From the NCBI RefSeq assembly GCF_021018895.1, contig NC_079382.1, forward strand, positions 15,171,501 to 15,235,500: 64,000 bases of DNA, read 5' to 3'. The notes under the pieces are model-generated. The model worked only from the letters and a program-made list of their open reading frames with translations, was not told the DNA's origin and did no database searches. The stretch comes from Seriola aureovittata. Its lineage: Eukaryota > Chordata > Actinopteri > Carangiformes > Carangidae. Of the stretch, positions 12,001 to 25,620 are shown in pieces; positions within the stretch are counted from its first letter, which is position 1; each line of letters opens with the position of its first letter. The position numbers and the translations under genes were made by a program.

Positions 12001-15000
12001 ATTGACAAAAGCACACTGACCTTGGATTTGTCAGCATTAAAGACATTTAAAAAATACTTAAAAACTAAAAATACTGTTTCATACTCATACTTGACATACA
12101 AAAATTAGGTAAAGAAGAGTCCATTGTTTGGTGGTCATTTAACCCAAATGAAGGAAAGGTAAAGCATTACACCCAGACTGAGGAGAGAAACAATGAAGAA
12201 GAAATGAATGCTCAGTAGAAACTGCCATTTGGTATAATAAAAGGCAGGGAAAGCATAATATACATTTGAAAGGGGGGTTGTTTGAGGAAATGTGTCACAA
12301 CTGCCAGTTAAATAAAAAAGACCTCACTGGAATGACCTCTTAAAGCAAGGCTGAATTTAGATTCTGCCCAATGAGGATTATGATTACTTTTGATTCCAGG
12401 TAATTGGAAACATGGCTCCAGCTGTGGTACCTGCTAGTCCTGCACTAAGATCTGCTGTGATTCGGTGTGTGAACCAACCTGCAGCTTCCCTGGCTGTGCA
12501 GCAGGCTGCCATCCAAGTGTACAGGCTGACTCCCGTCCCTGAGGAGGCAAGTCAGAATACTTTATTGGTTTAACAACTTCTTTGGATCATTATTGCTAAT
12601 GTTACTGATACTGATTTTATCTACCTCTTTTGATCACAGAGCAGAGAGGTTCTCATGCAAGTGCTTTTGGACAGCACCAGCCCCATGCAAAAGCGTATTG
12701 CCGCCTACCTGGTACTTATGAAGGACCCCCAGCCACATGAAGTGGCCCAGCTGGCTAATACCTTGACCAATGAGCAGGACAAACAAGTCAAGAGCTTTGT
12801 CATCTCCCACATTACTAACATTTTGTCCTCAACGGAGCCTGAGACCCAAGGGTAAGTGAATTAATTAGTCGTTTCACCTGATGCGCTAAATAGTGAGTAC
12901 AGGTGTCCTGATTTGAGCACCATCTGGTTTAACTGTAACATTTCTTTTTTGGCTTTCCCACAGACTTAGACAGAGGATTCATGAAGCCCTGCAGGGTAAT
13001 GAGATTGGGCCCATTATGGACCCCATCAAGTTCTCTCGCAACTACAAAATTGGATCTGTAGAGGGCAACATGATATTTGAGGGTACCAGCTATCTGCCCA
13101 AGGAGCTCATGCTTGAAATGACTCTGAAAGCATTTGGCTATGAAATTGACATGATGGAGGTAAACATTCTGAGATATGTAATCCAAATTGTGCTTTGAAA
13201 CCATTTTTAAATTTATTTGTTACTGAAATAATGATTACCTTAACAGATCGGTATGGAGGGCAAAGGATTTGAGCCAACTGTTGAGGCCCTGTTTGGAGAG
13301 AATGGCTTCTTCCCTGACACTGCCCTGAAGACAATGTACTTTGTCTCTGATAACATGCCACTCAGAGTCAATGAGATCCTGCAGAATATGCTGCCTGCTA
13401 TGAAGAAGGACAGGATGAAGAGACAGGTATTCAGATAAATCTGTTTTGCATATATTACATGGATTAAATATCTTACTTTGGAATTATGAGGCTGGATTTT
13501 TACAAATGGACATGAATTTAATAACACAGTATGGACATTTATATGCATAGGCATCCCACAACTTGATGAGGGAGATTGGACGCAACATCAACAAACTGGT
13601 GAAGGAACTGAATGCTGCACAGTCTCCTGAGGCAATGGTTTATCTGAGACTTCTGGGAAATGAGCTGGGATATCTGAGGAGCAATGAAATGGAGGAGATG
13701 GCGTACTCTGCTGCCATGATGATTGACAGCATGTTCAAGATGTTCCCTAGTGATGTAAGTAAAAAACTGTTATTTTCTTTACAAATGTTTGACATATTTA
13801 GTTATTTATTATTGTTTATTATTGAGTTACATCCATGTTTTATGTTTTTTTTCCTGTCACAGCTAATGAAGGCTTTGATGACTAATGCTGACAACACAAT
13901 CTTTGCCCATTACATCTTCATGGACAATGAATTCTTCCTGCCTACTGTAACTGGTGTTCCTCTGAAGATTGCACTGTCTGGTACTTTCACCCCTGGTATC
14001 AAGGGTGGACTTAAGGTTGCTCGTGACATGGTAATTATCCATAAATGTGTTTAAATACTGCCTATAAATTTTCTGTTGCGCAGCATCAACACAACTGTTG
14101 ACATTTCTCCATGGTTCTAAACAGAGCGAAGTTACCTTCATGCCCTCCGCTGGCATTGAGTTTGTAACTCAGGTTGGCTCCCACATCCCTGAATATGTCA
14201 ATTCTGGATTAGAGATGCACACCAACATTTTCCATGAGAGTGGGCTCAGTGCCAAGATCTCCATGGGACGTGACAATGTCAAGCTGACCATCCCTGCACC
14301 AATGAGGCCTACAAAGCTCATCAAAATGACGTAAGCCTTAGTAGAATTTTCAGATATTATGAAAGCAGAGGCTTCTTTGGACCACTGGTTGTAATGCAAC
14401 TGTTAATTAGCTAACCTAAGGTACAAATTGGACAACGGTATTTTACAAGGCAACAATGAAAATACATTAGCCAAATTTGTGTGTAGTTGAAGTGCAAAGT
14501 TTTTTTGTATGTGTGATCAACCTCTCCACATTTAAACATAAGAAAGTCAGATTTTAACTTTGTTACATTTAGAAACACCCTGGTGGCAGTAACTGGATCA
14601 GAGGTGAGGACCATTCCCCCTATGGTGATGGACAAGGTGGATGTTAATGAGTGCACTCCCGTCTTCGCTGGAATGAAATATTGCACAGCTCTGCAGTACA
14701 TTGATGCTTTCTCTCAAGATACAGCCCCCTACTTCCCCTTCACTGGAGACAGCAAGTGAGTGAGAGTTTTTAAACCACGGGCAAATAGTAGTCGCTCAAA
14801 TAAAATCATTTAACTGAGAAATATCAAATTAATCTTAATAGATTTGCTATGGAGCTCCACCCTACTGGTGAAGTCACTGAGTACACAGCCACTGTTGCAT
14901 ACGAGCTCCTCAGGGAGGGAGAAGAGGGACGGCAGAAGGTTGACTCTGTGAAGTTCATTCTGAGGGCTGAAGGTACAGTACAATGCTGAAAATCTTTCCA

Positions 15001-18000
15001 TCTTATTATTAGCACAATTTGGAACCACTCTGAAGTTCAGTTGAGTTGTGTAATATTAATCTCTTGGTTGGCCAACAACAGGTGCAGATCCCACTGAAGC
15101 CAGGGCAATCATGAAATATAACAGAAGGAAGAATGTGATCACTGCTGACATCCAGATCCCTGACTACGATGTGGAGGCTGGACTCAGGCTGGGTGTTGTT
15201 GATGGAAACACCAAGGGCAAAGGAACTCACTCAGTCTCTCTGGACTTCATAAACAAGAATATCCCTCAGCTCTCCCTGGTTGGCCGTGCCAAGTAAGAAA
15301 TCCTCATGACAAAACATTAATGTCACCCTAATCATTGAGATGACACTGACTAACTGATACATCTTTCAGTCTGAAGGCCATGAAGGAAGGTATGCTGCAA
15401 GTCCAGCTTCTTGTCCCATCAATCAATACCGATGCCACTGTCACAGCTAACATGAAGCGTGATGAAGAATTGGAAATGGAGTTCAAGAGTGAAATCAAGT
15501 TCATGGACACCACATCTGAGCAGAAAATTGAACTGAAATACGGTAATGTGTTTTACCCTTTTTCATAATATTATATAACAATTAATTTCATAGTCAATAC
15601 TTCTTAGACAGGTGCATAAAAACCTAGGTCACATTCTAATTGTAGAAACATGTAACACCATAAGAAACATGGTTAAAATTTGGAACCCAAATATGCGGCC
15701 CAAAACAAATCACCTGACACTGTTGGCCATATAAAGGTAACTCCATTTGAGGGGAGACTTAATGAGACAGAATGACCATTTTAAATATTTGTTATCAGTC
15801 ATGAAAGCCATAACCTTTTCATTGCAAACCTTCCATTTGCTTAAGAAAAAATGCAACATTTTATTGTGTTTAGAGTACATAAGTTTCATTCATCTCTCTT
15901 GTTGCAGATTCCAACAAGATTGAGGTTGAGCTCAAGTCTAATGTGAACACTGAGACCACCATCTTGCCAAACGCTGACATATTTCAGAATTATGGCAACG
16001 AACTTCTTGACATGCAGGTTGGGCAGACCGACATGAAAGTCCATCACATCTTCAAGAAGTTTGTGGAGGTATGAGTCTTGGATTTAATGGTTCAGGTTAT
16101 CTTTGTTAAAACTTGAAGCTTGCATAAAACATTGCTTGTCTTGTTGTAGGCAGCAAACAACTACATGGAAAAATATGGTGCTGAGTTCCCTTACATTCAG
16201 AACTTCAGACTACCTGATATGCCTGAGATTTCCCTGCCAGAGACACTGTTCCTGAATACGTAAGTGTGATGAACTCCATGGTAAACCAGTAAATTATCTA
16301 CGTATTTTCCAAAAACATAAATGTATTTTACCTTTGTTTTTCTAACAGTGAGGCAAAGGCTGTTTACTACTTCAACAATGAGCACTTCACCATTGCTATC
16401 CCTCTCCCTCTTGGAGGAAAGTCAACAGAGGAGCTTAACTTGCCACCAGCTTTGACCACACCAAGTGTGTCTCTACCCCAGTTTGGACTGAAGATCATCT
16501 CCATGGAGATCCCCATCCCAGAGATTGTTGTCCCTGAGAGCCTTACTCTGTCTATTCCTCTTTTTGGCAAAGCTGAGTTTTCAACTCTGATGAGGAGCAA
16601 CCTGTATGACATGGAGGCCTCAATGGCCGCTGGCAAAGATGTTGTGCAAACTCCAAGCTACTCAGCGAAGTTTGATGTGAAAGGAACCTCCCCACTTGAA
16701 ATCCTTTCGATAAAGATTGAAGGTATTTCAGAGCAAAAGTCATTCAGGAAGTCAAAATTTGTTAAATTATTTTATTTAACTAATGCTTACAAGGACATTT
16801 TCTTCACTCTTGGTGGGACATTTCTCTGTTACAGTTTAATAATCCCACTGATTTGAAACAAGGTGTCATTTTAGTCACAATGCTTTATCTATGATAAAAC
16901 TACACTAAAATAGTGGATTGTGTATATTTCTGGTAGTATATTGTGAATGAATCACACTATGCATATTTTCTTCTTTTGTTTGATTCAGGCTCAGGAATGC
17001 TGGACACCACTGATTCCATTAAGGCCCATTTTAAAAGCTCTTTGGCCCATCAATTCATTGAAGCCAGTGTTAGCATCATGGAGCATGCAACAATCACTGA
17101 CAAAATCAATTTGAGCTCAAACAGCAAAATTGAAGCAACAAGTCCATTTGGTCTCAATTTTGCACTGGAGCACACAGGTATGACAGGAATCAATACTGAA
17201 GAAATCTCTGCTGGTAACAACTTTAAGGGAATATTCAAAGCTGGACCTATGTACGGCAAGACCATTTCAACCCAGTCATTTACCATCTTCCCATTCAGGC
17301 CAGAGGCAAAGATTGATTCTACTGTTCAGGTTGACTCAACAATTGTTAGGGGCCAAAACACATTTACAGCATCCCTTGCCAATGGTGAATTCTCAGTTGT
17401 GTCCAACACTAATGCCTTTGAAAATGTCTTGACACATGTTGTTGAGCTTTACTTCAAAGACAGCAAGCTGTTACTGAAAAGTGATTCAAATGCCCTTGCT
17501 GTTGGCATGAAGATCCGCAACCAGGTTGAAGCCTCTGCTGGTGCCGGTGAAGTCGTCATGAGGATGGAGACAAATGCAGACCACTCTGAAAACCGGGTTT
17601 ACTCTCTGCTGACTGCCTCTCTTGATGCCAATGGTCTGGCTGTAAACAGTGATGCCTCAATGAAGCTTCTTGAGAATGAGGCTAATCACAAGACAACCCT
17701 GAGGATGAACAAGGACGGGTTGACCACAAGTGGAACAACCACCCTGCAGAGCCCCCTGTCCCTAGAAAACACTTTCAATGCTGGGCTTGACACTTCAAGA
17801 GCTACTTTATCCATTACCAACAAGGCTGCAATGCAGAACATCAAGGTTGACAATGCCAACACTCTTATCATTACTCTTTCTAGCCTTGACTTTAACTCAA
17901 AGGCTGAAGCCACAGCAATTGAGTATGCCACTTATGCTCATGATATCACCATCGACCTTAAACCCTACACTGCTTCTGCAAATGTTAACAACAACCTGAA

Positions 18001-21000
18001 AGTTCTGGCTGCCAACTTCATTAACGAGGCTCAGCTGCAGGCAGAGTTTTACAAGATGGACCTGACTGGAAGCCTGAAAGCTATCTATGGCGAGGAAGAG
18101 ATCAAACACACCTATCAGGTAAATTATGCCGATATGACTACTAATGCAAAATGCAGCACCACTGGAAAACTCTTGGGAACTCACATGAACCACAACACCG
18201 AGCTTGAAGTTGTCGGTCTTGCTGCCAGGATCACCAATGATGCCCGTTTCAACTCACAGGCAATGCGCTTTGATCACACCATCCATTGCAGCATTGTTCC
18301 TTTTGATTTCAACCTTGATGCCATCTTTAATGCTGATGGAGATATCACCATGTATGGAAAGCACAGTGCCCAGCTCTATGGCAAGTTCCTCCTTAAAGCA
18401 CAACCCCTGGCTTTTGCTAGTTCACATGAGTGCAGAGCATCAGTCATGCAGCTTCTAGATAATGGTTTTTCCCTTGAGACAACATTTGACAACAAGATGG
18501 ACACTGTTCTGTCATTCCAAGAGCAGAAGACTACTTTTAGAATGAAGTCCAAAATGAATGAGCATGCCTTCAATCAGGACATGAGTGTTTACAATACTGC
18601 TGAGAGAACTGGAATTGAGCTTTCTGGCACCATCCTCACAAGCGTCCTCAACACCGACTCCACAGACAACCAGGAATTCACCATCTCTAGCTTCCTCAAG
18701 TATGACAAGAGTACAAACAGTCACATCATTCAGATTCCTATAATTGAAAATCTTTCTGCTTTCTTGGAAAGCATCAAGGGCTTTGTTGTGCATATTTCTG
18801 AGACAGTGCAAGACTACATCAACAACAAGGAGATAATGGCTAAATTTGAGGCTCTCCCCAAGCATATAAATGACTTTGTTTCTCAACTTAATATAGAAGG
18901 CAAGGTAAATCAACTGAACCAGTATCTCAGTGATTTTACCCAAGAATATACTATCTCCAAGGAGGATGTGGAGGCCTCTTTGAGAAACCTGAAGGTTGCT
19001 GTTGAAAAACTGCTGGCTGATCTCACCGTTTACATCCAACACTTTGCTGGTATGATGAAGGAGATTATTGTTAGTGGCACCGTCCCTGAAACCCTCATTC
19101 AGAATATCCAGCAACTTCTGAATGCCTTTAATGAGGAGTATGACATCAGGGCTATGGTCGTGTATGTGATTGATACCATAAGAGAGATGGTCCAGCAGAT
19201 TGACTTGGAAAAACTGAAGGACAGCAGCATTGCATTCCTGCATGACATTGATGCCAAGTACGAAATCAAGGCTAAACTACAAACAATCATGAGTGATATG
19301 AAAGGAGTAATTGAGACCTTTGACATGCAGAAATTTACTCGTGAGCTGAAGAAGTATATTTCATCGATCAACTTCAAAGCTCACATTGAGGAACTAGTTA
19401 GTCAGATTCCCACAGACATTCTCACTGATATAACACATTACATTAGGGAAATGATTCAGGACCTTGACATCCTAGGTCAGATCGACACATTCTATGCCAA
19501 GATGAGAGAGATAATTGTAAAGTTTGAGGCTGACAAAAAGGTTCAAGCTGTCCTGGAAAAGGCCGTGGAGCTCATCAAGAAGTTTAGAATTGAGGAAGCC
19601 ATCAATGCTTTAGTCATGATGGTGAGGGATGCAGACATACCTACCAAATTCATGCAAGTCTTCCAGGGTGCTATCAACTACTTGAAATCAACTGAGGCCA
19701 AGGATATAATTCAACATCTGAATATGTACATTGAAACAATTGTACAAAGGCTTAACTCACTGAATTACAATGACTTTGTGGATAATGCCAATCAAATCAT
19801 TCTTGAGTATACATCTTACCTCAATGAACTGATCAGGATTCTTGAAATACCCCAGAAATTTGGGGCAATGAGAGATTTTGCCAACTTTGTCATATCCACT
19901 ATTAGAGGCTCTATGGAACACCTGAGAGAAATTATGAAAACTGCTCAGGAAGTAATTGACCAGATTGTGTTTAATATTCTGAGGGGATTTGCTGACATTG
20001 TAAAGCAGGAAATGTCAAACCTGGATGTTAATGCTGAAATTACATCTTATCTGCAGTTGGCAAGTAGGTGCTATACTGAATTTCTAACTTTTGCTACTGA
20101 CATGTTCACCAATATGGTTGAGATGATCATGACAGTGGCACCTGAACAAAAAATATTTAGAGAGCTATTGCAGATCATTGAGGGTCTTATTACACAACTA
20201 AAGAAAGCCAATTTGAACATACCACCTTTCACAATTCCTTTCACTGATCTTGTTGTGCCTTCCATGACATTAAGCATGGATAATCTTCACCAGTTTGAAA
20301 TTCCAACACAGCTGGACATCCCTGAGTTTACTATCTTGGGATTCCATACAGTGGAAGCCACTACTATCTCAACTAATAACATTAAGCAGAGAATCATTGA
20401 CTTGCTTGATTTCATTCTCAACTTTGAGATGAAGATGTTTGATATGCGTGCTTTGTTTGGAGACCTGACTATGGACTACATTCCTGCTGTCCCTGAATTT
20501 TCACTTCCTGCCATTTCTGTACCCGAGTTCTCCTTTCCCACTCTGCCTCATTTTCCATCAGAGAAATTTGTTAAGACTCTCCAACTCCCAGCATTTAAGC
20601 TGCCAGTCATTCCCAGTGAGATCAGGATTCCAGGCTTTGGCAAACTGAGTTGCGAGATGAAAGTCAACACCCCCATCTACACTATTAGGAATGCCGCTGA
20701 AGTCCAAACCTCTCTGAACGGAGATGAGACTCCCCAAATGACAGCTTTTCTGACTTCCCAAGGGACATCACTTAGCTTTGAAATCCTTAACTTCAATCTG
20801 GATTCCACTGCTCGCGTTGCTCTTCCCAAGGGTCATCATCTGATTGCATCTGAGACCCTTAAGATCACTCACAATTTTCTCACAGTGGACCACCATGCAT
20901 CTGTGAAATTTACTGAATTCTCAGCCCAGGCCTCAGCCAAGACCACAGTTAAGGCCACCACAGCATCTTATAATGCTGAACTTTTACATGAAGCTTTCTT

Positions 21001-24000
21001 AGCAACCAATGGTGGTTTATCTACGACTATTGACACTTCCTATAAACATGTGCTCAACCTCCCTATCATGGACCTCACCAGTGAGGCATCTGTGACACAA
21101 AAATGTGTGGCTCGTCAGACAGGTACATCTATTACCATAACTGTTGGAAACCAGGGTACAACCATGTTCAACTCTCAAGAAAGTACACACAAGAGTGACC
21201 TGCAAGTCACAGTCAATCCGAATATATTCAAGTTGACCTTCAATAGTGACACAGATACATTCCTTTTGAAGATGAGACAGACCTTGAGTGCTGACTTTGT
21301 CACCTTCAACTATTTCAAGTTTGATGTTCGTTCTGAAACAGAATGCTCCACAATCAAAAACAGCCTTTTAGTGGGATCAGTAAATGTCAATCTGCATGAC
21401 ATGAAGCTTGAGCTGAAGGCAACCCAGAACACAGATCTACTTGGTATAATCAATGGACCCTTATACAATATGATCGATGTTGTTGTCCGTCCCAGAGAGG
21501 CTGCGTTCATCTTTCAGAATAAAGGAAACACCAAAGTCAATTTCAATGATGCTCTTACAGCCAAAATTGATCTGCAGAATGATTACTCTGCAACCTTCAG
21601 ACCTGACAAACAATACATCAACACAGTCGCTCTAGCCCGTCTTAATCAGTACAAACTGTTCTGGAACTTCACTGTAGAGAACAATGAGAAGGAGGCTGCC
21701 ATTCTTACTGCTTTAGAAGGAGAAGCAAACCTTGATTTCCTGGCTAAGCCCATCAGCATTCCTGAGATTGATGTTCCATTTATTGACTTCCGTACCCCAG
21801 CCATTAGTGATCTTGACTTGTATGACCAAACTGGGCTGAAACACATTTTGACTACAACTGAACAGACTGTTGATGTGGATGCCAAGATTGTTTATCAAAA
21901 AAGCCAAGCAGCCCCATTTGTCGATATGATGGGTCTGTTCCAGATTCCCTCTGTGGGTAACCTGATCACAGAACTGTCCTTCAAGTCTGCCATTTTCAAT
22001 CTGAATGTCAATGCTGGACTGAATGCTGAAGATGATCTTGTGTTCCGTCTGGGAGCTACCACAGCCTCTGTGTTTGAGGGTCTACAAGCCAAACTGGATG
22101 GCACCACCAGCCTGACCACCAAGAGAGGAATCAAGTTGGCCAATTCCCTGTCCCTTGAAAATCGTCACATTGAAGGCACTCATGACAGCACCATCAGTAT
22201 GAGTACTGAAATATTTGAACCTACAGTCTCTGTGGCTACTAATGCAAAGATTGCCCTGCCTATACTCAGTCTGGAAGCAAACCAAAATTTTGTTGCAGAC
22301 ACTAAAACCAAAGCAAATGCTGTCTCCACCTTGAGGATGAGGGCTGATTTCAACATCCCAATGATCAAGGCTATTGGAAAGGCTGAGGCTGACCAAAGTC
22401 TGAAGCTGGAGGGAACCTTTGAGTACATTTCCATGGAGTCATCCACCAGAGTAAACATGGATGGTACTGTGCTTGAGGACTATCTAGTTTTGGGAGTCCT
22501 TGATAATGAGATTAATCAGTATCTGAATAATGATGGCCTACGCTTTACCTCCAAGATTATTGCCGATGCCAAACTTAACTATGGCACCAACAAACTCATT
22601 GGCTTGGACGTAAATGAGAATATTGCTGTTGAAGCCTCCTTGAGACGTGTGTATGCAGTGCTGAAATATACTTGCAACAACGAGGCAAACATGTTCAATT
22701 TCAACACCAACGGGAGGCACATCACCAAGGTAACCATTGACTTGGCAACAATGTCATCTTTGACGGCTGATATTGAGGTTGATATCTCTCAGCCAAGCAG
22801 CCTGGGTGAACTCACCATGTCTGAGAAAACTGTTGCTGAAGTGACAGCTGCCAAGCAGAAGATCTCTACCAATGCTAAGTTTGTGAGCCCACTGTACACC
22901 ACAAACCTGGCAGCAGAAATAGAGGGCAACGCTCCTGTCTTCATAGTCACCTTTAAGTCCTCTGCCGCCTCTGTCATTGTCTCCTTGGAATATGACCTGG
23001 ACTGTAAGTTATTCTTTTCACAGAATCTAGTTTTGTATCTTAAATAAAGAGCATTATTATAAAGTCTAACTAAAATCAATGTGCTTCAACAGCTTCCATT
23101 ACCATAAACTTTGAACATGGTGGCCTAAGCCTTACTGGAAAGGGTGTTTTCACCCATTGCGATTTGACCATGGACATTCAGCACATTCTTTCCCATACAC
23201 TGAGGTAACATTTTACTCATATTCCAGGAAAAGACAATATATGATGAAAGATATTCAGAATTGTTTTTGTGTAAAGTTGCCTGCTTTACTACAGAGAACT
23301 GACACATTCCTGCCCGTTTCTACAGTGACTCCCGTCTCACACTAAATATGGACATAACCAGCCCTGCCTTCACTGATGTGAACTTACGTTATGCTGTCCG
23401 CAAAGATGGAATCAGTGCTACAATTTCTATTCCATCTACTGGCCTCCTGGGTCTTCAGCTTCATGGCAGGGCTCCATCACAGTTGAATGCCAGGCTTTAT
23501 GGTCGCTATGCTGTAAGGATCTGATATTATTGTTATGTTTGTACATTTACAATTATCAATAATTTTACATCTAATTTTCTATTCTTTTTTTCAAACAGTC
23601 TGATCCTGGGAAGGATGTGGATATTTTCACTATCAGAGCCTCTGCCAAGGATGCAAATAAAATTAATCTTAAGATGACCATTAACATGGATGCCCCAGAC
23701 ATCATGATCCAAGGATTGCAGGAAAAAATTCCTGCCATCACATCTTGCTTGTCTAGCTTTGCTGAGAAATACCAACTGTTCAGGCATGCTGCTCAGTTGA
23801 AGAACATTATCATTTTATATACTGAGGAGGCCCACAACATTGCAAACAACCACGCCCCACATATGAGCCAGGTGTCTATCCTCTTTAGGAACACTGTTGT
23901 TCAGTACCAGAAGACTGTACAGGTTTTCTTGAATGCAGCAATCAAGTTTCTCAGAGAGACCCGGGTCAAACTGCCTGGCTCTGACAAGATGACCACTCTC

Positions 24001-24582
24001 ATTGAGGTGCTCAATAATACCATGACCAGCATTACTACTATGCTCGAGAAGGCATTGAAGCTAGTGGCTGTTAATGTAGAATATGCTTTAAATGTCATGC
24101 TTGGCATGGTCAGTAAAATTCAGGTCACAATGCCCGTTGGGGATGTCATGGCTATAGCCAAATTAACTGACCAGATTAGGGACAGAGTGAAGACTATGTC
24201 TAACCCCATTGTGGATTATTTGAAGCATCTGGAGAGTTTAGACATTTTCCTGGATGAACTGGGTGACACCCTAAAATTCTTTGTTGACAAAGCTCAGGAC
24301 TTTGTTGACAACACCCTAAAGTCAGATGTACTTGATGCCATTGCTGTCTACATTAATGCTTTCTATGATAAACATGTAAGCTTAATGAAAACAATGTCCA
24401 AGTATGCAAACACAGCTGTGAACACTGAGTCTATAAATAGCCTGATTAACTACATTCTGGATATTTTCAGATCTGAAGTGAATGCATTTAAATACACTGT
24501 TACTGACTATCTGCAGCAGGCTCCTGCAGACTACAGGTCTTATGTAAAAGTAAAGGGAACAAAACTGGAGATTAATCTTTGA
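9058..24582 (+). CDS. apob: apolipoprotein B, tandem copy 2 (complete, 28 coding exons)
   Basis: Coding exons: 9058-9112, 9190-9219, 9396-9508, 9637-9782, 9879-10026, 10165-10317, 10709-10833, 10959-11044, 11147-11591, 11687-11801, 12400-12546, 12640-12851, 12964-13159, 13247-13426, 13551-13754, 13863-14030, 14125-14330, 14573-14755, 14842-14972, 15082-15292, 15370-15542, 15908-16068, 16150-16259, 16349-16722, 16989-23003, 23093-23204, 23326-23512, 23599-24582. Total 11,370 nt, or 3,789 residues, against 4,563 in human APOB (from memory). All phases agree. The start is the ATG 58 nt after the predicted cap site, in the same GCCCATCATG context as copy 3. It opens a signal peptide (hydrophobic [13 protein letters not shown], cleavage near SYA|Q). 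Residues 25-1000 form the vitellogenin-like lipid-transfer module that works with MTP in lipoprotein assembly. The rest is beta-belt, helical belt, beta-belt and helical tail. Oddities: a GC donor after exon 11, RMKR at residues 713-716, and a decayed microexon in the last-but-two intron. Hepatic, intestinal and yolk-cell expression is expected from the family. Confidence 0.96.
12547..12639 (+). other. GC-AG intron 11 of apob copy 2
   Basis: The phase-0 exon ends GAG and the intron begins GCAAGT instead of GTAAGT. It ends ATCACAG. Copy 3 has a normal donor (GTATGT) at the homologous place. GCAAGT is the usual form of the rare functional GC donor, so splicing is expected to be preserved. Confidence 0.85.
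16989..23003 (+). other. apob: giant exon 25 of apob copy 2 (6,015 nt)
   Basis: This exon is the counterpart of human APOB exon 26 and codes about 2,005 residues. It starts in the beta1 belt. A helical belt follows (about 18750-20200, with heptad-like I/L/V and K/E spacing). Then come Pro-rich amphipathic strands (PEFTILGF at about 20320, FGKLSCE at about 20635) and the beta2 belt up to the altered receptor-site motif SLTTKRGIK at 22109-22135. Compared with copy 3 it keeps the whole helix/strand middle and the 3' beta2 segment. It lacks the hinge of roughly 100 residues that copy 3 has before the motif [12 protein letters not shown]. Confidence 0.9.
23228..23250 (+). pseudogene. decayed relic of the RRKRQ microexon in an intron of apob copy 2
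   Basis: In the intron between exons 23093-23204 and 23326-23512, the text ATATTCCAG|GAAAAGACAA... aligns with the copy 1 microexon (ATATTTTAG|GAGAAAGCGCCA...). It still reads R-K-R-Q in phase but is 23 nt long. The donor GT is replaced by AT, so clean inclusion is not possible. This suggests the microexon existed before the two copies separated. Confidence 0.5.
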
Positions 24583-24849
24583 TTCCACCTTCACCAGTAA
24601 GCTAAAAGCCTGAAATGCTACTAATTGAATGGCTAAACTATTATCTAAACAAAAGGTACAAATATTAAAAACATGTTCAACTTTATCTAAAAAGTAAATG
24701 CACTCTCAGTGAACATTAAATACCTTGTTCAGTTGAAAATTATGAATTGTGAATGACTATAATAATGTATTACAGCAGCAAAAATAACAACCTGTATACC
24801 CTATGTGCTGCAAGTCTAATTTTTCTGTTTGTGTTTGATGATGGTGTGA

Positions 24850-24855
24850 AATAAA
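24850..24855 (+). terminator. polyadenylation signal of apob copy 2
   Basis: AATAAA lies about 270 nt after the copy 2 stop and is followed within 30 nt by T/G-rich sequence. It is the first canonical signal downstream of the gene. Confidence 0.75.
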
Positions 24856-25269
24856 GTCTATTGTTTACTGGAAAGCATTTTGCAACAGTCCTTTATTTTC
24901 CCCAAATACACTCCTTACATGTCTCTGCATGTACATTGGCAACCAATTATAGATGTCTTATGTTAATAAACCACAATACGAGTGCATTAACAGTTACTGA
25001 GAGTTAAACATTTTTAACAGGTTGAATGAAAATCCTATGTTTAATTCTTTGTAAGAAAATAAAATGAAGTGAAAATGAAACTGTATGTTATAATCTTGGC
25101 AAGATATTTGTATGTTATTGGTTTACATAATATATCTATCGATGCATGTGTCTCAAAAACATGGTTTACTGTTTAAAGATAAAGTTAAAATCCATCTGAG
25201 TATTGTTGAATCTGTGGCAGAATCTCCCTGTGACATACAGATGAGTGAAAAATTAAAGGAAAAATAAGT

Positions 25270-25620
25270 GGAGAAACAGGATGACAATGCCCTCATCCAT
25301 GGGGCAAGAGGGGTCACTGAATGGTTTGATGAGTATGAATACAATGTGAATTTATATGTTAATGCTTTAAGAGTCACCAGATCGCAACCGATTTGAACAC
25401 CTTTGAACCTGTGTGTTAGACAGTGCTCTCCAAAACCATCATCAAAACACCAAATGACGGCGTATCTTTTGGAAGAATTATGTTCATCCCTCAAGTCAAG
25501 TTCCAAAGACTTATAGAATCAGAGGGAAGGAAGCTGTTCTGGCGGTTTGTGGCAGCCCAAAACCTTGGTTTGGTTGTTTTTTCCTTTGTCACCCATCTGT
25601 AGATGTTTTTTATGAGCAAA
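25270..25620 (+). pseudogene. Tc1/mariner transposase fossil (C-terminal part)
   Basis: Reading + from TGG at 25322 gives W-F-D-E-Y, then V-T-R-S-Q-P-I-stop where Tc1 transposases have SPDLNPIEHLW, then C-V-R-Q-C-S-P, S-S-K-H-Q-M and Y-L-L-E-E-L-C-S-S-L. These are the landmarks of the C-terminal end of a teleost Tc1-like DDE transposase, in the right order, broken by at least two stops. The non-coding tail is also typical (TTTTTCCTTTGTCACCCATCTGTA). No intact ends were found. The element is dead and unrelated to the neighbouring genes. Confidence 0.75.

Noticed and set aside
23228..23270. Copy 2 microexon relic extended to a downstream GTAAAG donor
   Set aside because: A 43-nt exon would put the next exon out of frame and lead to an early stop.
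25270..25620. Intact transposase gene
   Set aside because: There are in-frame stops, the N-terminal half is missing, and no terminal repeats are seen.
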